Source of the DNA: Pseudomonas sp. MWU16-30317 | GTDB taxonomy: Bacteria; Pseudomonadota; Gammaproteobacteria; Pseudomonadales; Pseudomonadaceae | Assembly (NCBI RefSeq): GCF_020515695.1 | Contig: NZ_JAIWJA010000001.1 | Location: forward strand, 310,001 to 374,000 | Reading direction: 5' to 3' | DNA length: 64,000 nt | Shown: piece by piece, positions 57,296 through 64,000 of the stretch | Layout: each line of letters starts with the position of its first letter | How positions within the stretch are numbered: the stretch's first letter is position 1 | The notes under the pieces: generated by a model | Seen by the model: the letters and a program-made list of their open reading frames with translations, nothing else | Databases searched by the model: none | What the model was told of the DNA's origin: nothing | Translations under genes and position numbers: made by a program

Positions 57296-58465
57296 TCAAA
57301 GCCCCTCCACAAACCCGCGAATGCGTCGACACGCCTCGGCCAGCTTGTCATCCCCCAAGGTAAACGACAGCCGTACAAAACCCGCTGCCGGTGCGCCGAA
57401 GGCTTCGGCATCCAGCACCGCCACGCCGGTTTCGTGGAATAGCCGCCAGGCGAAGTCCAACGAGCTGAGGCCAGTGCGGCGTACGTCCACCAGCACGAAC
57501 ATGCCGGCATCGGGTTTGAGCACGTTCAGGTGGGGGCAATCACCGAGGCTTGCGATCACCAGGTCGCGACGACGGCGGTAGACGGCGCGCATCTGTGTGG
57601 TGACTTCATCGTGACAGTCAAGCGCTGCCAGGGCCGCAGTCTGCAGAAAACCCGGCAACCCATAGGTCATGCACAGCATCAGGGTTTCGATATGGCCGAT
57701 CAGCCCTGGCTCGGCGATCACCCAGCCGACCCGCCACCCGGTCATGGCGTGGGACTTGGAGAGGCTGGCGACGACCACGCAGCGCTCGGCCATACCGGGC
57801 AGGGCAGCGATGCTGAGGTGCGGCACGCCATAGGTGAGGCTTTCGTAGACCTGATCTTCGATGACCCATAGATCGTGGGCGATGGCCAGTTCCGCCAAGG
57901 CATGCACCTCGCTCGCATCGAGCACCACGCCGGTGGGGTTGTTCGGGTTGGCGATAAAGATCGCCCGTGTGCGTGGGGTGATGGCGGCAGTGACCGCGTG
58001 CGGATCGAGCCGAAAGCCGTTGGCTGCCGGGCAGGGCACCCGCACCAGTGTCGCCCCGGACGCCTGGATGGTGGCTTCGTAAGTCACGTACATCGGCTCC
58101 AGAACGATGACTTCATCGCCAGGCTGCAACAGGCACATCGAGGTGGCGAACAAGGCGTTTTGGGCGCCGACTGCGGTGCAGACGTTCTCGGCCGCCAGCG
58201 GCCGTTGCCACAGCCGGGCGTAGCGGGTGGCCAGCGCTTGGCGCAACGCCGGACGTCCGGGAATTTCGGCGTAGTGGGTATCTCCGGCATGCAGTGCCTG
58301 AACCGCAGCCTCGGTGATGGCGGCTGGCGTGGCGAAGTCCGGATCGCCGATGCTCAGCACGATCACATCGCGCCCTTCGCGCTCGGCCACCACTGCGGCG
58401 TGGTGAATGTCCCAGGCGGCGACGCCTTTGCCGGCGATGCGGTCGGTGAACGGGGAATAGCGCAT
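57296..58465 (-). CDS. PLP-dependent aminotransferase, fold type I (class I/II)
   Basis: This 389-residue protein has the aspartate-aminotransferase-type features VLSIGDPDFATPAAITEAAV, ANPNNPTGVVLDASEVHAL and the PLP lysine in SLSKSHAMTGWRVGW. FVRLSFTLGDDKLAEACRRI near the end holds the substrate carboxylate Arg. It transaminates an amino acid to a keto acid; substrate unknown. Good start ATG at 58465. The 207-bp gap to the sigma-54 activator holds nothing recognised. Confidence 0.9.
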   Translation of the reverse strand: MRYSPFTDRIAGKGVAAWDIHHAAVVAEREGRDVIVLSIGDPDFATPAAITEAAVQALHAGDTHYAEIPGRPALRQALATRYARLWQRPLAAENVCTAVGAQNALFATSMCLLQPGDEVIVLEPMYVTYEATIQASGATLVRVPCPAANGFRLDPHAVTAAITPRTRAIFIANPNNPTGVVLDASEVHALAELAIAHDLWVIEDQVYESLTYGVPHLSIAALPGMAERCVVVASLSKSHAMTGWRVGWVIAEPGLIGHIETLMLCMTYGLPGFLQTAALAALDCHDEVTTQMRAVYRRRRDLVIASLGDCPHLNVLKPDAGMFVLVDVRRTGLSSLDFAWRLFHETGVAVLDAEAFGAPAAGFVRLSFTLGDDKLAEACRRIRGFVEGL

Positions 58466-58672
58466 GAGTGATCCATCTCTGCAAGGTCAAAAAACCGGAG
58501 GCGCCCGGTCAAGTGCGCTAACCATAGGAGAGGCGCCGCCGTTGTTCAATAGCTGCCAGCCTTGTTGCGATCATCTTGCGGGCGCCTGAACCGATATCGT
58601 TCGGGCGCATGAAGCGATGGGCGGATCGGCGAACACCGTGTGAGGCAACTCGTGACCGCGGCGGCTCTTGGT

Positions 58673-60124
58673 CTAGCCCTTGCTCTTGAACGCCGCCGGC
58701 TGCAACCCGAACGCATCCAGCCTCGAGCGCAAGGTGGTCGGTCGCAGGTTCAGCAGCTCGGCAGCGCCCCCGGCACCCGCGATCTTGCCTTGACAGGCCT
58801 GCAACGCCGCGATGAGGTTGTCGCGCTCCAGGTCGCGCTGTTCGGTCTGTGTGAGGATGCGCATGCCGGCGCGACTGGGCAGCGGCTGATGGGCTACCGC
58901 TGGCGCATTGGGCATTTCCAGATGCAGGCGCGCGCCGGTGGAAATGATCGCGGCGCGCTCCAGCAGGTTCTCCAGCTCACGGACGTTGCCCGGCCACGGA
59001 TAGCGCTGCAGCTGTTGGATATCGGCCAGGCTGAGGACCGGTTCGCGGCGCTTGAGGCGGCGGCAGGCGAGGGTGAGAAAGTGCTTGGCCAGGCCGGGGA
59101 TATCCTCGGGCCGGCGGCGCAGGGGTACGGACTCGATCGGGAAGACGTTGAGACGAAAGTACAGGTCCTCGCGAAAGCGTCCCTGGCTGACTTCGCTTTG
59201 CAGGTCGCGGTTGGTGGCAGCAATGACCCGCACGTCGACCTGCCGGGTGACGCTGTCGCCGACGCGTTCCAGCTGCTGTTCCTGCAGCACGCGCAGCAGC
59301 TTGCCTTGCAGGTCCAGAGGGATTTCGCCCACTTCATCGAGAAACAGGGTGCCGCCATGGGCCAACTCGAAGCGCCCGACACGCTCGTTGATGGCGCCGG
59401 TGAAGGCGCCTTTGACGTGGCCGAAAAATTCGCTCTCGAACAGCTCGCGCGGGATGGCCGCGCAGTTGACGCGGATCAGCGGGCGGTCCCGGCGCAGGCT
59501 CTGTTGGTGAATGGCGCGGGCCAGCAGCTCCTTGCCGGTGCCCGACTCGCCGCAGATCAGTACGTTGGCGTCGGTCGGCGCCACCAGGCGAATCTGTTGG
59601 TGAATGCGTTGCAAGGGGGCACTGCTGCCGATCAGGTCATGGCCACCCTGGTCCACGGCGATCTGCTCCTGCAAATAGGCGTTTTCCTGCTCGAGTTGCT
59701 GTTTGAGCTGCTGCACTTCGCTGAGCGCCTGACGCAATTGCCGCTCGGTTTCGAGCCGCGAGCTGATGTCGCGGAACACCACCACCGCGCCTACCAGTTC
59801 GTCGCCATCGCGCATCGGCGTGCTGGTGTATTCCACCGGGATCGGCTGGCCGTCGCGGTTCCAGAAGACTTCGTGGGTGACGTGGTGCACTTCGCCGTCG
59901 TTGAAGGCGGCATAGATCGGGCAATCGGTGCCGCAATAGGGTCTGCCATCCGCGTGGTGATGGTGCATGAGGTCGTGGGTGTTGCGCTCGACCATGTCGG
60001 CGGCGCTCCAGCCGAGGATGCGCTCGGCCGCGGGGTTGACGAAGGTGGCGTGACCGCGACGGTCGATGCCATAGATGCCTTCACCGGCGGCGCCGAGGAT
60101 CAGTTGCGGAGTCAGGGCTTTCAT
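58673..60124 (-). CDS. PAS-domain sigma-54-dependent transcriptional activator
   Basis: This 483-residue protein has an N-terminal PAS domain (about 10-120) with an unusual Cys/His cluster ([19 protein letters not shown]), a coiled coil (125-155), and a sigma-54 AAA+ domain with Walker A GESGTGKE (192-199) and the GAFTGA loop (239-244). The C-terminus is a Fis-type HTH ([20 protein letters not shown]). It lies divergent from cynS. The three ACGA-N4-TCGT sites between them and the -24/-12 promoter of cynS make it the likely activator of cynS. The Cys/His cluster suggests a metal, redox or cyanide-type signal; that is inference. Confidence 0.92.
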   Translation of the reverse strand: MKALTPQLILGAAGEGIYGIDRRGHATFVNPAAERILGWSAADMVERNTHDLMHHHHADGRPYCGTDCPIYAAFNDGEVHHVTHEVFWNRDGQPIPVEYTSTPMRDGDELVGAVVVFRDISSRLETERQLRQALSEVQQLKQQLEQENAYLQEQIAVDQGGHDLIGSSAPLQRIHQQIRLVAPTDANVLICGESGTGKELLARAIHQQSLRRDRPLIRVNCAAIPRELFESEFFGHVKGAFTGAINERVGRFELAHGGTLFLDEVGEIPLDLQGKLLRVLQEQQLERVGDSVTRQVDVRVIAATNRDLQSEVSQGRFREDLYFRLNVFPIESVPLRRRPEDIPGLAKHFLTLACRRLKRREPVLSLADIQQLQRYPWPGNVRELENLLERAAIISTGARLHLEMPNAPAVAHQPLPSRAGMRILTQTEQRDLERDNLIAALQACQGKIAGAGGAAELLNLRPTTLRSRLDAFGLQPAAFKSKG

Positions 60125-60157
60125 GGTGATCCTCGAACGGCGGGGGAGCCGGATATG

Positions 60158-60208
60158 ACGATATATCGTCGATATTAGTACGAAGTGTCGTTAATGACGA
60201 AATATCGT
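60158..60208. promoter_or_regulatory. Triple ACGA-N4-TCGT enhancer sites
   Basis: ACGATATATCGT (60158-60169, inside the 14-bp perfect palindrome GACGATATATCGTC), ACGAAGTGTCGT (60180-60191) and ACGAAATATCGT (60197-60208) share the same arms and a four-base centre. They lie 56-106 bp upstream of the sigma-54 promoter of cynS, the usual place for an activator's upstream sites, and just upstream of the activator gene itself. Confidence 0.75.
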
Positions 60209-60263
60209 TTATCTAAAAATTTAAAATTACTATGTTTATCAATGGATTAAATGATAAATGAAG

Positions 60264-60280
60264 TTGGTACGTGCTGTGCT
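60264..60280 (+). promoter_or_regulatory. Sigma-54 (-24/-12) promoter of cynS
   Basis: TTGGTACGTGCTGTGCT has the GG-N10-GC spacing (GG at 60266-60267, GC at 60278-60279) and matches YTGGCACGN4TTGCW at all but two positions. It lies about 40 bp before the cynS start. Confidence 0.75.
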
Positions 60281-60319
60281 ATGGGTTTAGGTAACCCATC
60301 TCGATGAAGGAGTGACACC

Positions 60320-60787
60320 ATGCACGCCGATGCAAGCCAAACCCAGCGTCAACCCCTGACCGAACGTATCCTCGCTGCCAAGCTGGATAAAAACCTCACT
60401 TGGGAAGCCCTCGCTCAAGGCACCGAATTGAGCCTGGTCTATGTCACTGCGGCCTTGCTCGGGCAGCATCCCCTGCCAGCCGCCTGCGCAGAAATCGTTG
60501 GCGAGCGCCTGGGCCTCGACAACGACGACATCGCTCGCCTGCAAGCCATCCCGTTGCGCGGCAGCATCCCTGAGCGCATCCCCACCGACCCGACGATCTA
60601 TCGGTTCTATGAAATGGTGCAGGTCTATGGCACCACGCTCAAGGCCCTGGTCCACGAGCAGTTCGGCGACGGTATCGTCAGCGCCATCAACTTCAAGCTC
60701 GACCTGAAAAAGGTCGACGATCCCGAGGGCGGCAGCCGCGCGGTGATCACCCTCGATGGCAAATTCCTGCCCTACAAACCCTTCTGA
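60320..60787 (+). CDS. cynS: Cyanate hydratase (cyanase)
   Basis: This 155-residue protein matches CynS (156 in E. coli) over its whole length. The catalytic triad is present: Arg95 and Glu98 in [10 protein letters not shown] and Ser121 in [10 protein letters not shown], each one residue earlier than in E. coli (96, 99, 122). The N-terminal helical domain ([20 protein letters not shown]) is intact. It converts cyanate and bicarbonate to ammonia and CO2. No cynT (carbonic anhydrase) or cyn transporter lies nearby; the next gene is a DUF1348 protein. AAGGAG precedes the ATG. Sigma-54 control suggests nitrogen-linked expression. Confidence 0.97.
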   Translation: MHADASQTQRQPLTERILAAKLDKNLTWEALAQGTELSLVYVTAALLGQHPLPAACAEIVGERLGLDNDDIARLQAIPLRGSIPERIPTDPTIYRFYEMVQVYGTTLKALVHEQFGDGIVSAINFKLDLKKVDDPEGGSRAVITLDGKFLPYKPF

Positions 60788-60799
60788 GCGAGACCGAAT

Positions 60800-61273
60800 A
60801 TGAGCGATACACAACGCCCGCCGCTGCCGCCCTTTACCCGCGAGACAGCGATCCAGAAAGTACGGCTGGCCGAGGATGGCTGGAACTCCCGAGATGCCGC
60901 CAAGGTGGCGCAGGCCTATACGCCGGATACCGAGTGGCGTAACCGCGCCGAGTTCGTTCATGGTCGCGAGCAGGCGCAAGCCTTCCTGGCACGCAAGTGG
61001 GCCAAGGAACTGGACTATCGGTTGATCAAGGAGCTGTGGGCCTTCGAGGGCAATCGGATTGCCGTGCGCTATGCCTACGAGTGGCATGACGACTCGGGTA
61101 ACTGGTTTCGCTCCTACGGTAACGAAAACTGGGAATTCGATACCGATGGCCTGATGCAGCGGCGGTTCGCCTGCATCAACGATCTGCCGATCAAGGAGGG
61201 TGAGCGCAAGTACCACTGGCCGTTGGGGCGACGCCCGGATGATCATCCGGGGTTGAGCGACTTGGGGCTGTAA
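60800..61273 (+). CDS. DUF1348 family, NTF2/SnoaL-like protein
   Basis: This 157-residue protein has the alpha-beta cone pattern of NTF2-like folds, with the DUF1348 motifs [35 protein letters not shown] and [20 protein letters not shown]. It starts 12 bp after cynS and is most likely co-transcribed with it. The function of the family is not established; it may be an enzyme or a stress-related binding protein. Confidence 0.85.
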   Translation: MSDTQRPPLPPFTRETAIQKVRLAEDGWNSRDAAKVAQAYTPDTEWRNRAEFVHGREQAQAFLARKWAKELDYRLIKELWAFEGNRIAVRYAYEWHDDSGNWFRSYGNENWEFDTDGLMQRRFACINDLPIKEGERKYHWPLGRRPDDHPGLSDLGL

Positions 61274-61398
61274 CGTCCGGTCCAGCGGTGGGCCATGAGA
61301 TTTTCTTCATGACCACCCGCGCCAATCGCTCTGAACTCGTGTCTGGCACGGCCCACTAACCATGGAACCCGTCGCGCCAAAATCGAAAGGAGCACCCC

Positions 61399-63116
61399 AT
61401 GGCTGCCAAGAAAGTTGCCGATATCGTCGTCGAAACCCTGCACGCTGCCGGTGTGCGCAATTGCTACGGGATTGTGGGTGACACCCTCAATTACGTCACC
61501 GACGCCATCCACCGCAGCGACATCGACTGGGTGCACGTGCGCCACGAAGAGGTCGCCGCCTTCGCTGCCGGCGCCGAATCGCTGATCAGTGGCCGCCTCA
61601 CCGCCTGCGCCGGTTCCTGTGGCCCAGGTGGCTTGCACTTCATCAACGGTATCTTCGAAGCGCAACGCAATGGCGCGCCTTTGGTGCTGATCGCCAGCCA
61701 GGTAGTGACCAGCGAGCTGGGCATGGACTTCCCGCAGGAAGTGGATTTCAAGGCGGTCTATGGTCATTGCACGGTGTTCTGCGAACAGGTCTACACCCCG
61801 CAGCAGGCTCGCCGGGTGACCATGATGGCTGCGCAGACCGCGCTCAATGAAGGCGGTGTGGCGGTGATCATCCTGCCGTCCGACATCAGCAGCATGGAAG
61901 TCAAAGGCGATCGCCCGTTCACCGCCCATCAACCACGCCCCGTGTTGCGGCCCAATGACGACGAACTGGCGCAGATCGCCGATTTGCTCGCCAAGGGCAA
62001 GAAGATCGCCATCTATGCCGGCTACGGCTGCGAGGGTGCCCACGACGACCTGGTCGAGTTGGCCAGTCGCCTCAAGGCGCCTATCGCCCACACGTCGCGG
62101 GCCAAGGATTTCGTCGAGTACGACAATCCTTACAACATGGGCATGACCGGTGTGTTCGGGGTCGAGTCGGGCTATCACGCCCTGATGAACTGCGACACCT
62201 TGCTGTTGCTGGGGGCTGACTTTGCCTGGCAGCAGTTCTACCCGGCCAAGGCCACGGTGATTCAGGTCGACCGCAAGGGTGCTCACCTGGGCCGTCGTCA
62301 TCCGATCGATCTGGGTGTAGTCGGCGATATCACCGCGACCCTGCAAGCGCTGCTGCCGCTGATCCCGGAGCGCAGCGAGCACGATTATCTGGAAGAGTGC
62401 CTGAAGGTCCGGCAGAAGACCCTCAAGACCCTGGCTCACGATCAGCGCCACACCGACGGCGAGCTGATCCACCGCAGTACCTGACGCATCTGCTCGACAA
62501 GCATGCCAGCGCCGATGCGCTGTTCACCGCGGACGGCGGCTCGCCGATGGTCTGGCTGCTGCGCCATATCAACGTCAACGGCCAGCGCCGCACCCTCACC
62601 AGCCTGCGCCACGGCACCATGGCCAACGCCATGCCCCAGGCTCTGGGCTTGCAGAAGGCCTACCCGCAGCGCCAGGTCATCTCGCTGTCGGGCGATGGCG
62701 GGCTGGCGATGCTGCTGGGTGATCTGCTCACCGCAGTGCAGGAAAAGCTGCCGATCAAGGTGGTGGTCTACAACAACGCCTCGCTGAACTTCGTGCAGAT
62801 CGAGCAGAAGGTCGAGGGCCTCCTGGACAATTACACCGAGTTGCTCAATCCGGACTTCTCGCAGTTGGCTCAGGTCATCGGCTTCCATGGTCAGCAGGTC
62901 ACCCAAGGCGCTGAGCTGGAGCAAGCGGTAGCGGCATTCCTGGCCTATCCGGGGCCGGCGCTGCTGGACGTGAAGGTCAACCCTGAAGAGTTGGTGATGC
63001 CGCCCAAGGTGGAGTTCTCGCAGGTGTCCAACATGGCCCTGTATTCGGCCAAGGCGGTGCTGAGCGGGCGGGGCAGCGATGTGGCGCACCTGCTGGTGGA
63101 TAATTTCGTCAAATAG
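61399..63116 (+). pseudogene. poxB: Pyruvate oxidase/PoxB-like thiamine-diphosphate enzyme, split by a one-base frameshift
   Basis: Frame 1 (61399-62484, 361 residues) holds the N-terminal TPP pyrimidine-binding domain (HVRHEEVAAFAAGAESLISG, CAGSCGPGGLHFINGIFEAQ) and the middle domain. Frame 2 (from about 62475 to 63116) resumes with the TPP domain, including SGDGGLAMLLGDLLTAVQEK (GDG...N motif with VVVYNNASLNF) and a normal C-terminus. The break is at 62471-62474, where ATCCACCGCAGTACC should read with one more C (HPQYLTHLLDKH expected). Restoring a C gives one protein of about 572 residues, the usual PoxB length. Either a real recent mutation or an assembly/sequencing error in a C run. GGAGC lies upstream of the ATG. 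Confidence 0.9.
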
Positions 63117-63223
63117 GGCGCTATCGACCCGTTGATCTGCTGCGCTCGCGCGAAGCGGGCGCAGTGGTTGCGGATGCTGCCAATTAAGACCAGACTAACC
63201 GGACTTAGTCCGTTGGAGGTTTT

Positions 63224-63469
63224 ATGCATACCGTCAATATTCACGAGGCGAAAACTCACTTGTCGCGGCTTATCGATCTTGCAAGCAAAGGCGAGTCGTT
63301 CATCATCGCCAAGGCCGGCAAGCCGCTGGTCAAAGTTATGGCATTGGGGGCTCCAGAGGCTGGCGAGACCAGACGCATTGGCTTCATGGCAGGGCAAATC
63401 CAGGTGCCGGATGACTTCGATCGTATGGGCGCCGATGAAATCGAAGCCCTATTCGGTGGCGAGGCGTGA
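63224..63469 (+). CDS. Phd/YefM-family antitoxin
   Basis: This 81-residue protein starts MHTVNIHEAKTHLSRLIDLA and continues with GESFIIAKAGKPLVKVMALG, the N-terminal DNA-binding fold of prevent-host-death antitoxins. The C-terminus (DDFDRMGADEIEALFGGEA) is acidic and flexible, as needed to bind and block the toxin. GGAGG precedes the ATG. Its last bases overlap the toxin GTG start (GTGA). It should also repress its own promoter. Confidence 0.92.
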   Translation: MHTVNIHEAKTHLSRLIDLASKGESFIIAKAGKPLVKVMALGAPEAGETRRIGFMAGQIQVPDDFDRMGADEIEALFGGEA

Positions 63470-63852
63470 AACTGCTGCTTGATACGCACTTGTTGCTGTG
63501 GGTAGCGGCGGATTCGCCGGCTCTTTCCGCGCTGGCGCGCGAGTTGATTGACGATCCGCGCAATGAGCTGTTTTTCAGTGCCGCCAGTCTTTGGGAGATC
63601 GCCATCAAGAAGGGCTTGGGGCGGGCTGATTTCCAAGTCGATGCCCGTGTGCTGCGCCGTTGCCTGTTGGACAACGGCTACAGCGAACTGCCGATCGCCA
63701 GCGAGCACGCCGTGGGCGTAGAGGGCATGCCCGCCATTCACAAAGATCCTTTCGACCGAATTCTGGTATCTCAAGCGACCGTCGAGGGCATTACGCTGTT
63801 GACCTCCGATGGCCTGGTTGCCCAATATCCCGGCCCCGTGCGCCGGGTCTAG
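63466..63852 (+). CDS. PIN-domain ribonuclease toxin (VapC-like, type II toxin-antitoxin)
   Basis: This 128-residue PIN protein has the acidic metal site: Asp6 in LLLDTHLLLW, a Glu in SLWEIAIKKGLG and Asp residues in HKDPFDRILVSQA, with a further Asp in LLTSDGLV. It starts with GTG overlapping the antitoxin stop, so the pair is translationally coupled. PIN toxins cut tRNA or rRNA. The C-terminus (YPGPVRRV) is normal for the family. Confidence 0.93.
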   Translation: MKLLLDTHLLLWVAADSPALSALARELIDDPRNELFFSAASLWEIAIKKGLGRADFQVDARVLRRCLLDNGYSELPIASEHAVGVEGMPAIHKDPFDRILVSQATVEGITLLTSDGLVAQYPGPVRRV

Positions 63853-63927
63853 ATCATCCAGCCAGCTGAACTATTAAGGGCGATCCCGGGTCGGCATTAG
63901 ATCAATATCCCGACCCGGAGCCCCGCG

Positions 63928-64000
63928 ATGAAGCCTTACGTTATCTGTCACATGATGTCCTCTCTGGACGGCCACGCCTTGACCGACGGTTGGGACCGGC
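63928..64000 (+). CDS. Dihydrofolate reductase-fold (RibD C-terminal-like) protein, 5' fragment
   Basis: The 24 codons visible read MKPYVICHMMSSLDGHALTD then GWDR before the window ends. MSSLDGHAL is the start of the RibD-C/DHFR-like fold shared by riboflavin reductases and related NAD(P)H enzymes. The gene continues beyond the window, so the product is uncertain. Confidence 0.6.
   Translation, partial: MKPYVICHMMSSLDGHALTDGWDR

Overview
This is a 64 kb chromosomal stretch of a high-GC gammaproteobacterium, most likely a Pseudomonas of the fluorescens/putida/syringae kind. The evidence is Pseudomonas-type REP palindromes (a GTGGGAGC...GCGGGC core) scattered through it, a membrane gluconate-type dehydrogenase operon laid out as in Pseudomonas, a 228-residue isonitrile-hydratase-like protein, and a LacI/GlxA/sigma-54 regulator-rich gene content. 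No tRNA, rRNA, CRISPR array, insertion sequence or prophage was seen.

Layout. 1-1 kb: the end of an AraC-type regulator and a VOC-fold protein. 1-10.6 kb (minus strand): two paralogous three-gene sets (small subunit, GMC flavoprotein, triheme cytochrome c) for periplasmic sugar/sugar-acid oxidation, with an OprB-type porin between them. 10.7-17.5 kb: two LacI-family regulators, an SSS transporter, an enolase-superfamily sugar-acid dehydratase and an MFS transporter; two near-identical 16-bp palindromes sit in the divergent promoter region. 17.6-22 kb: topB, a GlxA-type regulator, an isonitrile hydratase-like protein and a lipoprotein. 22-27 kb: a TauD-family dioxygenase with a complete sulfonate/sulfate-ester-type ABC transporter that has two permeases. 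27-29.6 kb: a PLP-dependent dehydratase and pxpB-pxpC (5-oxoprolinase) without an adjacent pxpA.

29.7-50 kb is the centrepiece: a non-flagellar type III secretion (T3SS) cluster. The order sctI-J-K-L-N-O-Q-R-S-T-U matches the rhizobial nolB-rhcJ-nolU-nolV-rhcN-y4yJ-rhcQRSTU order, so this is a rhizobial-like (Rhc) T3SS in a pseudomonad. The outer-membrane part is a hybrid. A T3SS-type N0/N1 secretin fragment (sctC1) is separate from a Tad/CpaC-type secretin (sctC2), which is followed by CpaD-like and TadD-like lipoproteins. A large HrpK-like putative translocator carrying six tandem ~72-residue modules is divergently transcribed from the other end. Three features are unusual. REP palindromes lie in frame inside five genes (sctV, the cpaD-like gene, sctC1, sctK, sctQ). 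The NPTH autocleavage motif of SctU is replaced by DGSG, and no sctP ruler gene is seen. Paired TTTCACA direct repeats with a 10-bp period lie in the divergent hrpK-like/T3SS promoter region. A 968-residue winged-helix/ATPase regulator abuts sctU tail to tail and is a candidate regulator.

53-64 kb: a polyol-type MFS permease, a TonB-dependent receptor, an aminotransferase, a PAS/sigma-54 activator divergent from cynS (with three ACGA-N4-TCGT sites and a -24/-12 promoter between them), a DUF1348 protein, a poxB-like thiamine-diphosphate enzyme broken by a one-base frameshift, a Phd/VapC-type toxin-antitoxin pair, and the start of a dihydrofolate-reductase-fold protein cut by the window edge.
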